The notes under the pieces were generated by a model. The model did not search any database. It saw only the letters and a list, made by a program, of their open reading frames with translations, and had not been told where the DNA came from. Source: an uncultured Prevotellaceae bacterium (lineage in GTDB: Bacteria > Bacteroidota > Bacteroidia > Bacteroidales > Bacteroidaceae). From it: a stretch of DNA of 57,823 bases. Below, piece by piece: positions 1-7,133 of this stretch; the first letter of the stretch is position 1; each line of letters opens with the position of its first letter. The stretch spans positions 1-57,823 of the forward strand of contig CALBJW010000204.1 in NCBI GenBank assembly GCA_937893145.1. Direction: 5' to 3'. A program made the translations under genes and the position numbers.

Positions 1-1076
1 GCCTGACGGAAGCGCTCATAGATCTTCTGGTTCATCTTCTGTGGAGCAAAACCGATAGTCTTCCACTGTGCCTGGAGTTCTGTAATTTTCTCTGAGAGTG
101 CGTTCCAGTCAGCGAAAGTCTTAAGTTCTTCGAGGTTGAAGCCTTCGATAGTGTCACAGATAGCAGTCTTAGCGTCGAGGTTCTGCTGTTCTGCCTCCTT
201 GCGACTCTCGAAGAAGTCCTGATGACGCTTATTGATAACTGTGCTTGCAGTCTTGAAACGGTTCCAGATTTCTTCACGAAGTTCGCTGCTTACAGGACCA
301 GTCTCACGGAAGTCCTGGTGAAGCTGCTGAAGCTGACGGAATGCAGCAACAACATCCTGCTCCTCAGCAAGTTTCTCTGCTGCTTCACAGAGTGCAGTCT
401 TCTTCTCAAGGTTCTTCTTGAAGTCGTAAGCACGAAGTTCGTTGTTAAGTTTGAGTGTATCGTAGAATTCCTCTACTGTCTTCTGGTAAGTCTTCCAGAG
501 TTCAGTTGCCTTCTCAGCTGGAACATCCTTGATTTCGTTCCATTCCTGCTGGAGTGACTTGAAGTCATTGTACTGACGGTTAATCTCGTCAGGGTTTGAG
601 AGGATAGCGTTAATCTTTTCAATGATGGCGAGTTTCTTCTGATAGTTCTCCTCGCGCTGCTTCTCCTGCTCTTCAGCAATCTTAGCACGCTTTTCACGGA
701 TTACTGCCATCTCAGCCTTGAAGTCTGCCTCTTCAGCATTAGGTGCTGGAACATAGTCTTCGGCGTTGCCACCACCTTCGATGAATGCCTTGTAAGCCTC
801 TTCGCTTTCCTGCTTGTGCAGACGATAGAACACGCTCTTGAGAAGGTCAAGTTCCTGACGAGTCACTTCCTCAGCCTTTTCTGCGAGTTCCTTGAGCTTT
901 TCCACAATCTCGGCTTTGCTTGTGAAAAGTACTGGTTCACTTGCCTCAGCTACTGCTTCAGTTGCTGGTGCTTCAGTCTGTTCTGTTGAAGAGTTTTCTG
1001 CCTGAGGTGCTACAGTTTCTTCTACTGCTGTTGGTTCAACAACAGGTGCCTCAGTGGGGTTCTGATTTTCAGTCAT
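1..1076 (-). CDS. DUF349 domain-containing protein, C-terminus cut by window edge
   Basis: The frame is open from an ATG at 1076 down to base 1 with no stop, so about 358 N-terminal codons are present and the C-terminus lies outside. The first 50 or so residues are a Glu/Ala/Thr/Pro-rich, acidic, probably disordered tail. After it come repeated helical stretches rich in Glu, Lys, Trp and Arg with recurring W-x-x-Y and F-x-x-R patterns, which is the look of tandem DUF349 repeats in Bacteroidetes. There is no signal peptide, so it is probably cytosolic. It starts 43 bases after the cdsA stop with no clear terminator between, so it may be the last gene of the lptB-rsfS-ftsH-cdsA string. Its molecular role is not known to me. 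Confidence 0.8.
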   Translation of the reverse strand, partial: MTENQNPTEAPVVEPTAVEETVAPQAENSSTEQTEAPATEAVAEASEPVLFTSKAEIVEKLKELAEKAEEVTRQELDLLKSVFYRLHKQESEEAYKAFIEGGGNAEDYVPAPNAEEADFKAEMAVIREKRAKIAEEQEKQREENYQKKLAIIEKINAILSNPDEINRQYNDFKSLQQEWNEIKDVPAEKATELWKTYQKTVEEFYDTLKLNNELRAYDFKKNLEKKTALCEAAEKLAEEQDVVAAFRQLQQLHQDFRETGPVSSELREEIWNRFKTASTVINKRHQDFFESRKEAEQQNLDAKTAICDTIEGFNLEELKTFADWNALSEKITELQAQWKTIGFAPQKMNQKIYERFRQ

Positions 1077-1119
1077 AATTGTTTTGTTTATGATTTGTTA
1101 TTAATAAGGTTAGCAAGCG

Positions 1120-2004
1120 TTAACTTGCAAAAGTGTTCAAAGTGTAAATAAATACAACCACTGCTGGTGCAGCCATGATTGTTGAGTCGAAACGGTCGAG
1201 CATACCACCATGACCAGGAAGGATATTACCTGAGTCCTTGATGCCAAGTTTGCGTTTCAGAAGACTTTCCACGAGGTCGCCCCATGTGCCGAAGATGACA
1301 ACGACGATGGCAAATCCTGCCCATGCAAGAGGGGACATGATTGGACATGCCGCAAAGAGCTGTGGTGCGAAATGTGCGATGAGTTGTGAAACGGCGATAG
1401 CAAGCACTCCACCACCAATGCTACCTTCCCAACTCTTTGCTGGTGATATTCTTGGGAAGAGCTTGCGTTTGCCGATGAGTGAACCTACGCAATATGCTCC
1501 TGCATCGCTACACCAGAGGAAGATGAACATTGCCAATACGAGGATTGGTGTGTAAACTGGCTGTGGACCATAGCCATTCTCATTTACGGCAATGAATGAT
1601 AATGTGTTGAGCAATGAGAATGGAAGTGCTATGTAAAGCTGTGCCATCATTGTGAATGCCCAGTTGTAGATTGAGTTCTTGCGGTCGAAGTATAACTCGG
1701 AAATCATCAGGTAGATGATGCTCACGAGGTATGGGATGAATATCTCGGAACCACAGATGTTGAGATTGAATGCCATGACCGCAAGGAAGAGATATACTCC
1801 CGCTACTGTTGTGATGAAACGGTTGACCTGAAGGTCTGCGTTCTTATTCACGATGGAAGTAAATTCCCATATTGTCATGCCTGTGATGAGGGCAAACAAT
1901 CCGATGAATGTCGTTGCGTCCCACAGGATGCACCCTACAAGTACCACTACGAAGAGGATACTTGTAATAGTGCGTATTATGAAGTTCTTTTGTTTGTTAG
2001 TCAT
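1120..2004 (-). CDS. cdsA: Phosphatidate cytidylyltransferase
   Basis: A 294-residue polytopic membrane enzyme that makes CDP-diacylglycerol from CTP and phosphatidic acid, the branch point for phospholipid synthesis in the inner membrane. The CdsA signature is intact near the C-terminus: SLLKRKLGIKDSG followed by LPGHGGMLDRFDS, with the metal-binding Asp residues. Several hydrophobic segments precede it, and the length is normal for the family. The ATG at 2004 overlaps the end of ftsH by 8 bases, which suggests translational coupling and co-transcription. The family call is secure. Confidence 0.95.
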   Translation of the reverse strand: MTNKQKNFIIRTITSILFVVVLVGCILWDATTFIGLFALITGMTIWEFTSIVNKNADLQVNRFITTVAGVYLFLAVMAFNLNICGSEIFIPYLVSIIYLMISELYFDRKNSIYNWAFTMMAQLYIALPFSLLNTLSFIAVNENGYGPQPVYTPILVLAMFIFLWCSDAGAYCVGSLIGKRKLFPRISPAKSWEGSIGGGVLAIAVSQLIAHFAPQLFAACPIMSPLAWAGFAIVVVIFGTWGDLVESLLKRKLGIKDSGNILPGHGGMLDRFDSTIMAAPAVVVFIYTLNTFAS

Positions 2005-4102
2005 TGGTTACTGTATTATCCGTTTGTTCTTGTTCTTTAATCTTCTGCTTTTCAACAACGGCATCAATAGCCTTCTGACGAATGATAGCCTCGTTCTCCT
2101 TGCTATGGTCGTCGTAGCTTGATTTTGGATCTTCTTCAAGAGTACCGTTTTCAGCGAGAAGTTCGTCACTACGGCTTGCCCAAGGGCGTTTGCCGAAGAT
2201 GTTCTCTACATCCTCTGCGAAGATAACCTCACGCTCCTGAAGGATGCGGGCAAGTTCAGCATGACCTTCTTTGTTTTCACGAAGCACACGCTTAGCACGC
2301 TCGTACTGCTCAGCAATGAGTTTCTTCACTTCTTCGTCGATGACCTCAGCAGTCTTCTCCGAGTAAGGACGCTGGAACTCCATCTCGTTGTTGCGGTAGT
2401 AGCAGAGGTTAGGGAGTTTCTCGCCCATACCAGCGTAGGCAATCATGCCGTAAGCACGCTTTGTGACTGTTTCAAGGTCGTTCATGGCACCTGTCGAGAT
2501 GCGGCCAAGACAAATCTCTTCGGCTGCACGACCACCAAGAGTAGCACAAATCTCATCGAGAATCTCTTCCTTTGTAGTAATCTGACGCTCTTCTGGCATG
2601 TACCAAGCAGCACCGAGAGCCTGACCACGAGGAACGATAGTGACCTTGACAAGTGGGTTGGCATATTGAAGGTTCCAAGAGATGGTTGCATGACCAGCCT
2701 CATGGAGTGCTATGCTGCGCTTTTCGTGCTGAGTGAGGAGCTTGGTCTTCTTCTCAAGACCACCAATGATACGGTCAACAGCATCGAGGAAACACTGCTT
2801 GTCAACCCATTTCTTGCTGTTACGAGCAGCAATGAGGGCAGCCTCGTTACATACATTGGCGATGTCTGCTCCAGAGAAACCAGGAGTCTGGCGAGCGAGT
2901 GTATCTACATCAACAGTCTCGTCAATCTTGAGTGGACGAAGGTGAACCATGAATATCTCCTTACGCTCTGTGAGGTCTGGGAGGTCAACATGAATCTGTC
3001 TGTCGAAACGACCAGCACGGAGGAGGGCAGAGTCGAGGACATCAGCACGGTTAGTTGCTGCAAGGATGATGATACCTGAGTTAGTACCAAAACCGTCCAT
3101 CTCAGTGAGCAACTGGTTGAGTGTGCTTTCGCGCTCATCATTTCCACCCATAGATGCAGTTTTGCTACGAGCACGACCAATGGCATCAATCTCGTCGATG
3201 AAGACGATACATGGAGCCTTCTGCTTTGCCTGTGAGAAGAGGTCACGAACACGACTCGCACCTACACCCACAAACATCTCAACAAATTCAGAACCTGAGA
3301 GTGAGAAGAATGGTACATCAGCCTCGCCTGCTACAGCCTTTGCGAGGAGAGTCTTACCAGTTCCCGGAGGACCTACAAGGAGGGCTCCCTTTGGAATCTT
3401 ACCACCAAGTTCGGTGTATTTGTTTGGGTTCTTGAGGAAATCTACAATCTCCTGAACCTCTTGTTTTGCTCCTGCCTGACCAGCAACATCCTTGAATGTT
3501 ATCTTGTTGGCATCCTTGCTATCCTTGTCGATGAGCTGTGCCTTCGATTTTCCTACATTGAAGATGCCTCCAGCACCACCAGAGAACATACCTCCACCCA
3601 TGCCACGCATGAGGAACATCCATACGGCGATGATAAGGAAGAGAGGACCAATCTGCCAAAGCAAGGTCATGAGGAATCCTTCGTGGTTCTGCTTGTACTG
3701 AACAATTCCATCGTAGTTGCCTTTAGACTGCTGTTCTTCGATGAACTCCTGTACCTTGTCGCACGAACCAATCTCTACCTTGACTGAACGCTCTGAGCCA
3801 GTAGTGTTTGAGTTGTTGAATACCTGTCTGTCAAACTCAGGTTTGATGTAAAGGTCGAGTGTCTTGTCATCCTTGTCAATGACAATCTTGTCAGCAAAGC
3901 CCTTCTGAACCATTTCCTGGAAACCTGTATAGTTGATTTCCTTTGTATTGTTTGATTCATTTCGACTCATGAACATATAGATGATGACACCTATTAATAT
4001 AATATATAACCATGAGAAGGAGAAACGATTCTTTGGACCTTCTGGCTTCTTACCGTTGCCGTTCTGCTGGTTATTGTTCTTGAATGAGTTATTTCCGTTC
4101 AT
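1997..4102 (-). CDS. ftsH: ATP-dependent zinc metalloprotease FtsH
   Basis: A 701-residue membrane-anchored AAA+ protease that extracts and degrades membrane and regulatory proteins as a hexamer. It has a Lys/Asn-rich cytosolic N-terminus, membrane span 1 at about residues 29-46, a periplasmic domain, and span 2 at about 142-165. These are followed by Walker A GPPGTGKT (244-251), Walker B IVFIDEID (about 299-306), the second region of homology around NRADVLDSALLRAGRFDR, and the zinc site HEAGH (467-471). All catalytic residues are present. It lies between rsfS and cdsA, a common Bacteroidetes order, with 22 bases to rsfS and an overlap with cdsA. Confidence 0.98.
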   Translation of the reverse strand: MNGNNSFKNNNQQNGNGKKPEGPKNRFSFSWLYIILIGVIIYMFMSRNESNNTKEINYTGFQEMVQKGFADKIVIDKDDKTLDLYIKPEFDRQVFNNSNTTGSERSVKVEIGSCDKVQEFIEEQQSKGNYDGIVQYKQNHEGFLMTLLWQIGPLFLIIAVWMFLMRGMGGGMFSGGAGGIFNVGKSKAQLIDKDSKDANKITFKDVAGQAGAKQEVQEIVDFLKNPNKYTELGGKIPKGALLVGPPGTGKTLLAKAVAGEADVPFFSLSGSEFVEMFVGVGASRVRDLFSQAKQKAPCIVFIDEIDAIGRARSKTASMGGNDERESTLNQLLTEMDGFGTNSGIIILAATNRADVLDSALLRAGRFDRQIHVDLPDLTERKEIFMVHLRPLKIDETVDVDTLARQTPGFSGADIANVCNEAALIAARNSKKWVDKQCFLDAVDRIIGGLEKKTKLLTQHEKRSIALHEAGHATISWNLQYANPLVKVTIVPRGQALGAAWYMPEERQITTKEEILDEICATLGGRAAEEICLGRISTGAMNDLETVTKRAYGMIAYAGMGEKLPNLCYYRNNEMEFQRPYSEKTAEVIDEEVKKLIAEQYERAKRVLRENKEGHAELARILQEREVIFAEDVENIFGKRPWASRSDELLAENGTLEEDPKSSYDDHSKENEAIIRQKAIDAVVEKQKIKEQEQTDNTVTND

Positions 4103-4124
4103 TTATATGTTTGTTTCTGTTTCA

Positions 4125-4484
4125 CTAATCGAGGTCTGGTATCTCTGTGATAGGAGCATCTTCCCAAAGGTTGTCAATATCGTAGAATTCGCGAGCGTCT
4201 GGTACGAACACATGTGCGATAACATCTACATAATCCATTGCTACCCAAATGCAGTTGCGAGTACCGTCGGTTGAAGTTGGCTTCTGTCCTGCCTCCTTGC
4301 GTGCAAACTCACGGATGGAATCCTGAATGGCACTAACCTGTGTTGGGGTGTTGCCTTCGCAGATTACAAGATACTTTGTTATTGTATCGTTGATATTTGA
4401 AAGATCTACTACTGTAATGTTCTTTCCCTTCTTTTCCTGAATGCCATTGATGATGGCCTGTACTAATTGCTTGTTCTCGTTCAT
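4125..4484 (-). CDS. rsfS: Ribosomal silencing factor RsfS (Iojap/YbeB family)
   Basis: A 119-residue protein of the Iojap/RsfS family, which binds large-subunit protein uL14 and blocks subunit joining in starvation. Visible family features are the N-terminal helix (LVQAIINGIQEKKG), the strand VVDLSN, ITKYLVICEGNT, the TQVSAIQDSI helix, and WVAMDYVDVIAHVF near the C-terminus followed by REFYDIDNLW. The length is normal. It sits 49 bases after lptB and 22 before ftsH and is probably in the same operon. Confidence 0.95.
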   Translation of the reverse strand: MNENKQLVQAIINGIQEKKGKNITVVDLSNINDTITKYLVICEGNTPTQVSAIQDSIREFARKEAGQKPTSTDGTRNCIWVAMDYVDVIAHVFVPDAREFYDIDNLWEDAPITEIPDLD

Positions 4485-4533
4485 TAAAAATATTTATGTT
4501 ATCTATTTTGTTATCATTACAAAAAGGATGGTT

Positions 4534-5385
4534 CTACAACTCTTCGCTTTCTTCGCGTCTCTTCTTTTCTTCAATCAACTGGAAGTCCTTAGGACGAAGC
4601 ACGAAGTTTGACCCGAGATACTTGTCTCGAACCACAGTGTTCTCTGCCAACTCAGGAGGTGTACCCTTGAAGAGTATTCGTCCTTCGAAGAGCAGATATG
4701 CTCGGTCGGTGATGCAGAGTGTCTCCTGTACGTTGTGGTCGGTGATGAGGATTCCGATGTTGCGGTCTTTGAGTTTCCACACGATGTACTGAATGTCCTC
4801 AACGGCGATAGGGTCAACACCGGCGAATGGTTCGTCGAGCATGATGAACTTTGGGTCGATGGCGAGGCATCGGGCAATCTCGCAACGACGACGCTCTCCA
4901 CCTGAAAGCTGGTTACCTTTATTCTTGCGAACCTTCTGCAGACGGAACTCATTGAGGAGCTGTTCGAGGTGCTCACGCTGTTCTTCTACCGACTTGTACT
5001 TCATTTCGAGTACAGTCATGATGTTGTCCTCCACACTCATGGTGCGGAATACACTTGCTTCCTGTGCCAGATAGCCCACACCTTTTCTTGCTCGTGTCGA
5101 GACAGGGTCTTTGGTTATCTCTTCATCATTGAGAAACACCTTTCCACCATTTGGCACCACAAGACCTGTTGTCATGTAGAAGGATGTAGTCTTACCAGCA
5201 CCGTTTGGTCCGAGCAATCCCACAATCTCGCCTTGTCGCACATTTATCGACACATCATTCACCACAGTACGGCTACCGTAGGTCTTCACGAGGTGGCGAG
5301 TGTAAAGTGCCATTCTGTCCTCTGAATACTCCGGGCGTTCTGCATCTCCCGCATTGGTTGTGGCTGGTGTATAATTATTATTCAT
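4534..5385 (-). CDS. lptB: LPS export ABC transporter ATP-binding protein LptB
   Basis: ATPase that powers the LptB2FG complex extracting lipopolysaccharide from the inner membrane. From the chosen ATG (5385, 283 residues) Walker A GPNGAGKT is at 59-66, the signature LSGGE at 160-164 and Walker B MLDEPF near 182-187, followed by the LptB-typical FAGVDPIAVEDIQ. The first 24 residues are a non-conserved polar tail, so an ATG at 5313 (MALYTRHL) is a second candidate. An in-frame TTG at 5469 is rejected because it lies inside a TATTTTTG -7 promoter box. The permease genes lptF and lptG are not in the window. Divergent from the mlaE operon. Confidence 0.93.
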   Translation of the reverse strand: MNNNYTPATTNAGDAERPEYSEDRMALYTRHLVKTYGSRTVVNDVSINVRQGEIVGLLGPNGAGKTTSFYMTTGLVVPNGGKVFLNDEEITKDPVSTRARKGVGYLAQEASVFRTMSVEDNIMTVLEMKYKSVEEQREHLEQLLNEFRLQKVRKNKGNQLSGGERRRCEIARCLAIDPKFIMLDEPFAGVDPIAVEDIQYIVWKLKDRNIGILITDHNVQETLCITDRAYLLFEGRILFKGTPPELAENTVVRDKYLGSNFVLRPKDFQLIEEKKRREESEEL

Positions 5386-5466
5386 TCTGTCATTTATCGT
5401 TGTTAGGCTCGTGGGATATACATTTTTTCCACGAAAGGTTGTTATCCGAACGAGCGAAATATCGTA

Positions 5467-5474
5467 CAAAAATA
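5467..5474 (-). promoter_or_regulatory. Bacteroidetes-type -7 box for lptB
   Basis: Reads TATTTTTG on the minus strand, a match to TAnnTTTG. It would place the transcript start near 5460 and leave a leader of about 75 bases before the ATG at 5385. No good -33 TTTG was found at the right distance. Confidence 0.5.
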
Positions 5475-5548
5475 CGAATTGTTTGTCGATTAGTCACTCC
5501 TTCGGGTAAAAAACATTGTTAAAAAGGTGAGAATTGAACATATTTTGC

Positions 5549-5556
5549 TAATTTTG
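5549..5556 (+). promoter_or_regulatory. -7 box for the mlaE-mlaF operon
   Basis: Reads TAATTTTG (TAnnTTTG) 42 bases before the mlaE ATG. No matching -33 element was found, so it is supported by the -7 box only. Confidence 0.45.
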
Positions 5557-5598
5557 CACTTCAAAAGCAATGGTTAGTTAACAAAAAGTGAATAATAT

Positions 5599-6345
5599 AT
5601 GCTTTCTATAAAACAAAGTTTGAACCACGTTGGAAACTACGTTATGCTCATGGGAAGAGTGTTTTCCATACCTGACAGATGGCGAATGTTCTTCAAGCAA
5701 TACGTAACAGAGATGTTTCAACTTGGTTATAATTCCATACCAATCGTACTTGTCATCAGTTTCTTCATTGGTGCTGTGATTTGTCTTCAAATCAAACTCA
5801 ACATCCAGAGTGCGTGGATGCCTCGAATGGTTGTTGGTTATACCACCCGTGAGATTATGTTGCTTGAGTTCTCATCAAGTATCATGTGTCTGATACTTGC
5901 GGGTAAGGTTGGCTCAAATATTGCATCCGAAATAGGTACGATGCGTATCACACAACAGATAGATGCTCTCGACATCATGGGTGTGAACTCGGCAAACTAC
6001 CTTATCCTTCCTAAGATTGTAGGTCTTATCACAATCATGCCAATCCTCGTTACATTCAGCGTGTGCAGCGGTATATTTGGTGCTTACGCCACATCGTTCA
6101 TTGGTGCTACTTCGGTTGAGGAGTTGAACGAAGGTTTTCGTTATGATTTCAACCAGTGGTTCTTCTGGTGTGGTATGATTAAGGCTCTTGTGTATGCTTT
6201 CATCATTACAAGCGTTTCTTCCTACAAGGGCTATACTGTTGAGGGTGGTTCGGTAGAGGTTGGTAAGGCAAGTACCGATGCTGTTGTACATTCCAGCATC
6301 CTTGTTCTTTTCAGCGACATATTCTTGACTAATTTACTTACTTAG
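5599..6345 (+). CDS. mlaE: MlaE/YrbE-family lipid ABC transporter permease
   Basis: A 248-residue inner-membrane permease of the Mla/MCE class, which moves phospholipids between the inner and outer membranes. The hallmark EIGTMRITQQIDALDIMG (about 111-128) is intact; in the family this helix couples to the ATPase. About five hydrophobic spans are visible. The ATPase gene follows after 18 bases. The usual third partner, an MCE-domain (MlaD) substrate-binding protein, is not adjacent. The substrate could be phospholipid or another lipid. Confidence 0.9.
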   Translation: MLSIKQSLNHVGNYVMLMGRVFSIPDRWRMFFKQYVTEMFQLGYNSIPIVLVISFFIGAVICLQIKLNIQSAWMPRMVVGYTTREIMLLEFSSSIMCLILAGKVGSNIASEIGTMRITQQIDALDIMGVNSANYLILPKIVGLITIMPILVTFSVCSGIFGAYATSFIGATSVEELNEGFRYDFNQWFFWCGMIKALVYAFIITSVSSYKGYTVEGGSVEVGKASTDAVVHSSILVLFSDIFLTNLLT

Positions 6346-6363
6346 AACATCACTTTTGATTAA

Positions 6364-7128
6364 ATGATAAAACTTGAACATATATATAAATCGTTTGATG
6401 ACAAGGAAGTGTTGAAGGACATCAACGCTACTTTTTCTGATGGCGAAGTGAACCTTATCATTGGTCAGTCGGGTTCTGGTAAGACTGTGCTAATGAAGAA
6501 TATAGTAGGACTCTTTGAACCTACAAGTGGAAGTATATATTACGACAACCGTGACTTTGTTTCGATGTCGAAGAAAGAGAAGATTATGCTTCGCCGAGAG
6601 ATGGGAATGATATTCCAGTCTGCCGCTTTGTTCGACTCCATGAACGTGCTTGAGAATGTGATGTTTCCACTTAATATGTTCTCAGACATGCCGTATGAGG
6701 ACCGCAAGAAAAGGGCTCTCGAATGTTTGGCTCGTGTGAATCTTAATGATGCAGAAATGAAGTTTCCTGGAGAAATATCTGGAGGTATGCAGAAGCGTGT
6801 TGCCATTGCTCGTGCCATTGTGCTTCAACCTAAGTACCTTTTCTGCGACGAACCAAACTCAGGTCTTGACCCAAAGACAAGTATTGTCATAGACGAACTT
6901 ATCTCTGGCATCACTCATGAGGACAAAATCACTACTGTTGTAAACACGCATGACATGAATTCCGTTATGGGTATTGGTGAGAACATCATGTTCATCTGTG
7001 AAGGTCGTGCCGAATGGCAAGGCTCCAACAAGGAAATCATGGATGCTGATAATAAGAAACTTGAAGACTTTATCTTTGCAAGCGACATACTTCGCCAAGC
7101 AAAACAGTTGCACGACCAGAAGAAATAA
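6364..7128 (+). CDS. mlaF: MlaF-like lipid ABC transporter ATP-binding protein
   Basis: A 254-residue ATPase that partners the MlaE permease. Walker A GQSGSGKT is at 34-41, the Q-loop at MGMIFQSAALFDSMNV, signature SGGMQKRVAIARAI starts near 139, and Walker B FCDEPNSGLDP lies near 160-170. The SGGM variant of the signature and the NSGLDP context are typical of the MlaF subgroup. The stop is 5 bases before the topB start, so topB is probably read on the same transcript. Confidence 0.92.
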   Translation: MIKLEHIYKSFDDKEVLKDINATFSDGEVNLIIGQSGSGKTVLMKNIVGLFEPTSGSIYYDNRDFVSMSKKEKIMLRREMGMIFQSAALFDSMNVLENVMFPLNMFSDMPYEDRKKRALECLARVNLNDAEMKFPGEISGGMQKRVAIARAIVLQPKYLFCDEPNSGLDPKTSIVIDELISGITHEDKITTVVNTHDMNSVMGIGENIMFICEGRAEWQGSNKEIMDADNKKLEDFIFASDILRQAKQLHDQKK

Positions 7129-7133
7129 GTGAG

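Noticed and set aside
1082..1119. Terminator between cdsA and the DUF349 gene
   Set aside because: Only a 5-bp stem overlapping the cdsA stop is present and no T-tract follows.
2261..3079. Long plus-strand open frame inside ftsH
   Set aside because: It is the antisense shadow of a certain gene, with no family features and no promoter.
5386..5469. N-terminal extension of lptB from a TTG codon
   Set aside because: The codon overlaps a -7 promoter box and the extra residues are not LptB-like.
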